Below, one piece after another: positions 61,282-64,000 of a stretch of 64,000 nt of DNA (its first letter is position 1; each line of letters begins with the position of its first letter). Source of the stretch: Paenibacillus sp. HGH0039 (lineage in GTDB: Bacteria; Bacillota; Bacilli; Paenibacillales; NBRC-103111); the NCBI RefSeq assembly GCF_000411255.1, contig NZ_KE150412.1:712520-776519 (forward strand), given 5' to 3'. Under the pieces are notes generated by a model, which ran no database searches, was not told the DNA's origin, and saw only the letters and a program-made list of their open reading frames with translations. The translations under genes were made by a program, and so were the position numbers.

Positions 61282-61716
61282 TTAATCTATCGATTCAACG
61301 TATCCCTTGTTGCTGCGGATGATTTCCACGATTTCCGTATAGTCGGAATCGGGCACCTTGGCCGTCAGCACATAACGCAGATTTTCGGCGTCATCGTCGC
61401 CTTCTCCAAAGATAAGATCCCCCAGCGGCCCATCGTCTTCGCCACGGATGGTTCGGTCGGGATCGTGACGATCCTCCGCCGCCCGGACCGGTATGAAGCC
61501 GCCCGGACTCGGAGAGGTGCCGATCGTAGCACCCGGCACGCCGACGGCTCCGGACGTCCCGCCTGCAAAGGCCGGAGGCGCAATCAGACCGGTCCGTGAG
61601 ACGCGTCCCTGAGTCTCCCCGACTTCAAGCTGCTCGACGGAATAGGTTTGAAGCCGGATACGAACATCCTCCGCATCGTTTTCCGTGCGGAAATAGGCTT
61701 GAATATGTTTGCTCAT
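61282..61716 (-). CDS. Hypothetical stress-type protein
   Basis: A 144-residue soluble protein I do not firmly recognise. It has an N-terminal alpha/beta part ('MSKHIQAYFRTENDAEDVRI', 'LQTYSVEQLEVGE'), a middle Gly/Pro/Ala-rich linker ('PPAFAGGTSGAVGVPGATIG'), and a C-terminal ACT-like part ('NLRYVLTAKVPDSDYTEIVE') followed by IIRSNKGYVES. The two ends look like one split alpha-beta domain similar to YflT/general stress 17M-type proteins of Bacilli, but this is uncertain. The start ATG at 61716 has GAGG eight bases upstream; a GTG at 61725 is inside the leader. Confidence 0.6.
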   Translation of the reverse strand: MSKHIQAYFRTENDAEDVRIRLQTYSVEQLEVGETQGRVSRTGLIAPPAFAGGTSGAVGVPGATIGTSPSPGGFIPVRAAEDRHDPDRTIRGEDDGPLGDLIFGEGDDDAENLRYVLTAKVPDSDYTEIVEIIRSNKGYVESID

Positions 61717-61825
61717 CACGAACACCTCATCCTTTTTAGTTTCTCTCCTGTTGATATTACCCGCAACTTTCTTTTCCTACACAAGCTCAGGGGAAAAAGT
61801 TCACAATCTTCTGCGCCGGAAATAG

Positions 61826-61865
61826 AAATCCCCGCAGCTCTCGTAACGAGAAGTGCGGGGATTTA
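61826..61865. terminator. Terminator of the LCP gene
   Basis: AAATCCCCGCA pairs with TGCGGGGATTT (61855-61865) around CTC/GAG inner pairs. On the minus strand T follows; it also overlaps the end of the LCP coding region. Confidence 0.65.
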
Positions 61866-61870
61866 AGATG

Positions 61871-63268
61871 TCATCCTGCTTTTTGCGTCGTTTCCTGGTT
61901 TTGCGGAGTCGTCGTCGGTTTAGGGGCCTCCGAATTTTTCGGTGTGGTCGTCGGCTTACCTGTCGGAACCGGAGTGACGCTGCCGCCCGGTTTGCGGGTC
62001 GGTTCCGGTGTCAAGCCCGGTACAACGTCATCGTCTTCCGGAGTCGGGCTCGGTCTTACGGACGATTTCGGCGTCGATGTCGGTGTCGGTTTGATCGTCG
62101 CCTTCGGCGTATGAGTCGGGACGCCCGTCGGCTTCGGCGTGCGCGTCGGAGTTATTTTCCCGTCCGAATCGGTATTGTTTCCTCTATTATCCGTGCCTTT
62201 GGACGAATTTGTGGAATTCGGGCTGCTGCTCGGCACCCAATTCGGATCCAGACGGAGCTTTAAGGCGTTTTTGGCTTGTGCGAGTTCTTCGTCCTTCACG
62301 ACGATATAAGGGCTGATCCAGTCTCCGTCCATATGGATGAGTTCAATATTTTGCGTATCGATTGTGATATATTGGGAAATCATATCATGAATCTGGCTGG
62401 AAGGGATATCCGTTTTCAAGTTGTTCCCGACGGCCTCCAGAATACCGGAAGCTTTCGTGACGCCGCCCAGACTTTTCAGGTTTTTAAGAATTTCATTCAA
62501 AACCTGCTGCTGTCTCGCGTTACGCGCGGGATCGCTGGATTCCTGGGTTTCGAATTTCGAACCCGGGTTCGATTTCCGGTAACGCACGAAGTCGAGCGTT
62601 TTTTTACCGTCCAACTTCTGAACGCCTTTCTTGAGATCGATTCTGGTGCCGTCCCAGTTGTCGACATAGTACATATCCTGGTCCACATCGACCGTCACGC
62701 CGCCGAGCTGGTCGACAACCTGCTTAAATCCTTCGAAATCGATGGTCACCATGTAGTCGAAAGGAATCTCAAAAAAGTTGCCGAAAAACTCCTTCGTCTT
62801 TTTCATGGCGGTTTCCGGTTCAGTTAACGTGAAATGCGGGTAAAAATAGTTAGCCTTATGAGAATCGCCGTTCTTCTTAAGCTTCATTTCAAGGTCGCGC
62901 GGCAGGGAGACGATCGTTGCGGACTTCGTCTCGGGATTCATCGAAATGGCCATCATCACATCGCTGTTCAGCGAGCCGGTTTCTTTCCGCGAATCCACGC
63001 CCATCAGCAAGATGCTGATCGGTTTGACTTTGGCGGAATCCTTCGGAGCGACGACTTCCTTCGTTCCTACCGTGTCGATGATGTTATTGGCTTTACTGAT
63101 GAGAAAGCTGGCATACGTGCCGATGCCGATGACAAGAAGCAGAACGATAATGCCGCCGGTTACGGCTATTTTTTTCCATAAGGGCCATTTGGCTTTCTTT
63201 TTAAGTTTGGATTTACGAGAATCAGTACCGGAAACGGGGGTTGAATTCGGATTAATAGGGTCGGACAT
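61871..63268 (-). CDS. LytR-CpsA-Psr (LCP) family cell wall ligase
   Basis: A 465-residue membrane enzyme. A basic cytoplasmic N-terminus (SKLKKKAKWPLWKK) precedes a membrane span at about 32-56; the outward-facing LCP domain (about 90-310) holds 'ISILLMGVDSRKETGSLNSD' (conserved Asp/Arg), 'ATIVSLPRDLEMKL', 'GGVTVDVDQDMYYVDNWDGT' and 'KTLDFVRYRKSN', followed by the arginine-rich 'DPARNARQQQVLNEI'. LCP proteins attach teichoic acids or other glycopolymers to peptidoglycan. The last 125 residues are a Pro/Thr/Ser-rich tail likely to span the wall. ATG at 63268 with GAGG nine bases upstream is preferred over TTG at 63283. Confidence 0.93.
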   Translation of the reverse strand: MSDPINPNSTPVSGTDSRKSKLKKKAKWPLWKKIAVTGGIIVLLLVIGIGTYASFLISKANNIIDTVGTKEVVAPKDSAKVKPISILLMGVDSRKETGSLNSDVMMAISMNPETKSATIVSLPRDLEMKLKKNGDSHKANYFYPHFTLTEPETAMKKTKEFFGNFFEIPFDYMVTIDFEGFKQVVDQLGGVTVDVDQDMYYVDNWDGTRIDLKKGVQKLDGKKTLDFVRYRKSNPGSKFETQESSDPARNARQQQVLNEILKNLKSLGGVTKASGILEAVGNNLKTDIPSSQIHDMISQYITIDTQNIELIHMDGDWISPYIVVKDEELAQAKNALKLRLDPNWVPSSSPNSTNSSKGTDNRGNNTDSDGKITPTRTPKPTGVPTHTPKATIKPTPTSTPKSSVRPSPTPEDDDVVPGLTPEPTRKPGGSVTPVPTGKPTTTPKNSEAPKPTTTPQNQETTQKAG

Positions 63269-63296
63269 AATTAAAAACCTCAATTCTTGAGTATGG

Positions 63297-63320
63297 TATA
63301 CAGTTCCATGGAATTGTATA
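63297..63320. promoter_or_regulatory. 24-bp near-perfect palindrome upstream of the LCP gene
   Basis: TATACA at 63297-63302 mirrors TGTATA at 63315-63320 around TTCCATGGAA; 22 of 24 positions are symmetric. It lies 29 bp before the LCP start codon and probably binds a dimeric regulator at the promoter. Confidence 0.5.
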
Positions 63321-63458
63321 GACAGGAGTATGATGCGGACGATTTCATTATAGTTCGGTAGACGGTATAATTATAGTGAGAAATACGAAGTAAAGAGTTA
63401 CAAATAAGTTAAAAATTCGACAGCTTCCCTAATTCATTATGCCAAAGAGGTGACGATC

Positions 63459-63893
63459 ATGCAATTCTTGAATATTTTAGTCGCGTATGATGGTTCTGAA
63501 GTATCGAAAAAAGCGTTGGAAAAAGCCGTCGGACTTGCAAAAAGCAATCCGTCCGCCAAACTGGAAGTCGTTCATGTGGCGAACATGCCTAACCTTGTCG
63601 TTGGCGAAGCCCTCATTTCCACCCCTGCCGGCATGTCCGGAGAATATTACGAATTGGCCGAACAAATTAAAGACGATGCCAAGCAGCGTTTGGTTTCACT
63701 TTCCCAGCCGGCCGAGGTTTATCTGCTGAACGGCAACCCGGGCCGGGCCATTCTCGAACACGCCGAGCGTACCGGGCGGGATCTGATCGTAATCGGCAGC
63801 CGCGGCCTGAGCGGAGTGCGCGAGTGGGTGCTCGGAAGCGTCAGCCACTATGTCGTCCAGCATGCGCAAATTCCGGTGCTCGTGATCAAGTAG
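63459..63893 (+). CDS. Universal stress protein, UspA family
   Basis: A 144-residue nucleotide-binding stress protein. 'NILVAYDGSEVSKKALEKAV' is the N-terminal strand and loop, and the ATP-binding motif G-2x-G-9x-G-S is visible in 'VIGSRGLSGVREWVLGSVSH' before the last strand 'AQIPVLVIK'. Members with this motif bind ATP and form dimers. The start ATG at 63459 has AGAGG eight bases upstream; an in-frame GTG at 63450 overlaps it. It is divergent from the LCP gene. Confidence 0.93.
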   Translation: MQFLNILVAYDGSEVSKKALEKAVGLAKSNPSAKLEVVHVANMPNLVVGEALISTPAGMSGEYYELAEQIKDDAKQRLVSLSQPAEVYLLNGNPGRAILEHAERTGRDLIVIGSRGLSGVREWVLGSVSHYVVQHAQIPVLVIK

Positions 63894-63914
63894 TCGCTGG
63901 CTGCCGGCAGTACA

Positions 63915-64000
63915 TAAGCGGCTGCGTTAAGCGGCTGCGTTAAGCGGCTGCGTTAAGCGGCTGCGTTAAGCGGCTGCGTTAAGCGGCTGCGTTAAGCGGC
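63915..64000. repeat. 13-bp tandem repeat array, cut by the window edge
   Basis: The unit TAAGCGGCTGCGT is repeated six times without change from 63915 to 63992, and a seventh copy is cut off at 64000. It begins 21 bp after the UspA stop codon. The true length is unknown. Confidence 0.9.

Noticed and set aside
63915..64000. CRISPR array
   Set aside because: The units are 13 bp with no spacers; this is a simple tandem repeat.

Overview
This window looks like core chromosome of a moderately GC-rich, low-GC-phylum endospore-former of the Paenibacillaceae (Bacillales). The evidence is Bacillus-type ribosome binding sites (AAGGAGG-like) before nearly every gene, TTG and GTG starts, short GC hairpins with T tracts, a bacillithiol-system YtxJ protein, a HelD RNA polymerase recycling factor, DegV paralogues, and fad and gln operons in Bacillus gene order. 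No rRNA, tRNA, prophage, CRISPR array or intact insertion sequence was seen. Most protein identities are recognised from motifs and family resemblance by eye, not from a search.

Layout. 1-1.2 kb: an ArsR-type repressor and a quinone oxidoreductase in one operon, with a clear sigma-A promoter and a repeated TTTAAAC operator. 1.2-3.5 kb: an AT-richer stretch with an ECF sigma factor and its membrane partner, flanked by inverted repeats that resemble insertion-sequence ends. 3.6-8 kb: ung, topB and a BadF-type sugar kinase. 8.2-12.6 kb: a six-gene, tightly overlapping operon of NosD/NosF/NosY/NosL type plus a TlpA-like thioredoxin and a small lipoprotein, with no nosZ in the window. 12.8-22.6 kb: a small drug/metabolite-type membrane protein, a lacI-GH31 glucosidase operon, a MOSC/phosphoesterase pair, helD and two tandem degV genes. 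22.6-31.6 kb: two polar amino acid ABC transporters (an artPQR-like and a glnQHMP-like operon) separated by hemolysin III, a GDSL esterase, a small unknown gene and an M20 amidohydrolase. 31.9-34.1 kb: an EamA transporter, ytxJ and a PaaI thioesterase.

34.2-46.5 kb is the most coherent block: nearly the whole fatty acid beta-oxidation pathway and its electron outlet. Reading leftward from the divergent control region lie fadF, fadN, fadA, fadE and lcfA; reading rightward lie fadR, etfB and etfA. The control region at 43.8-44.0 kb carries a consensus promoter, a perfect FadR palindrome and a cre-like site, so the set is probably induced by acyl-CoA and repressed by glucose. LcfA activates the acid, FadE oxidises it and passes electrons through EtfAB to the membrane Fe-S protein FadF, and FadN and FadA finish the cycle.

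46.8-64 kb: a second ECF sigma/anti-sigma pair (RskA type), a small membrane protein, an RpiR-type regulator, a FAD-dependent oxidoreductase, a metallophosphoesterase, a 1002-residue GHL10-type glycosidase-like exported protein, a TspO-like membrane protein, an M24 peptidase, a one-domain thioredoxin-reductase-like flavoprotein, a rhomboid protease, a PfpI/DJ-1 protein, a small unknown protein, an LCP cell-wall ligase and a UspA protein. The window ends inside a 13-bp tandem repeat. No clearly undescribed system was found; the best candidates for a closer look are the nosZ-less Nos-type copper operon, the inverted-repeat-flanked sigma cassette and several unexplained palindromes.
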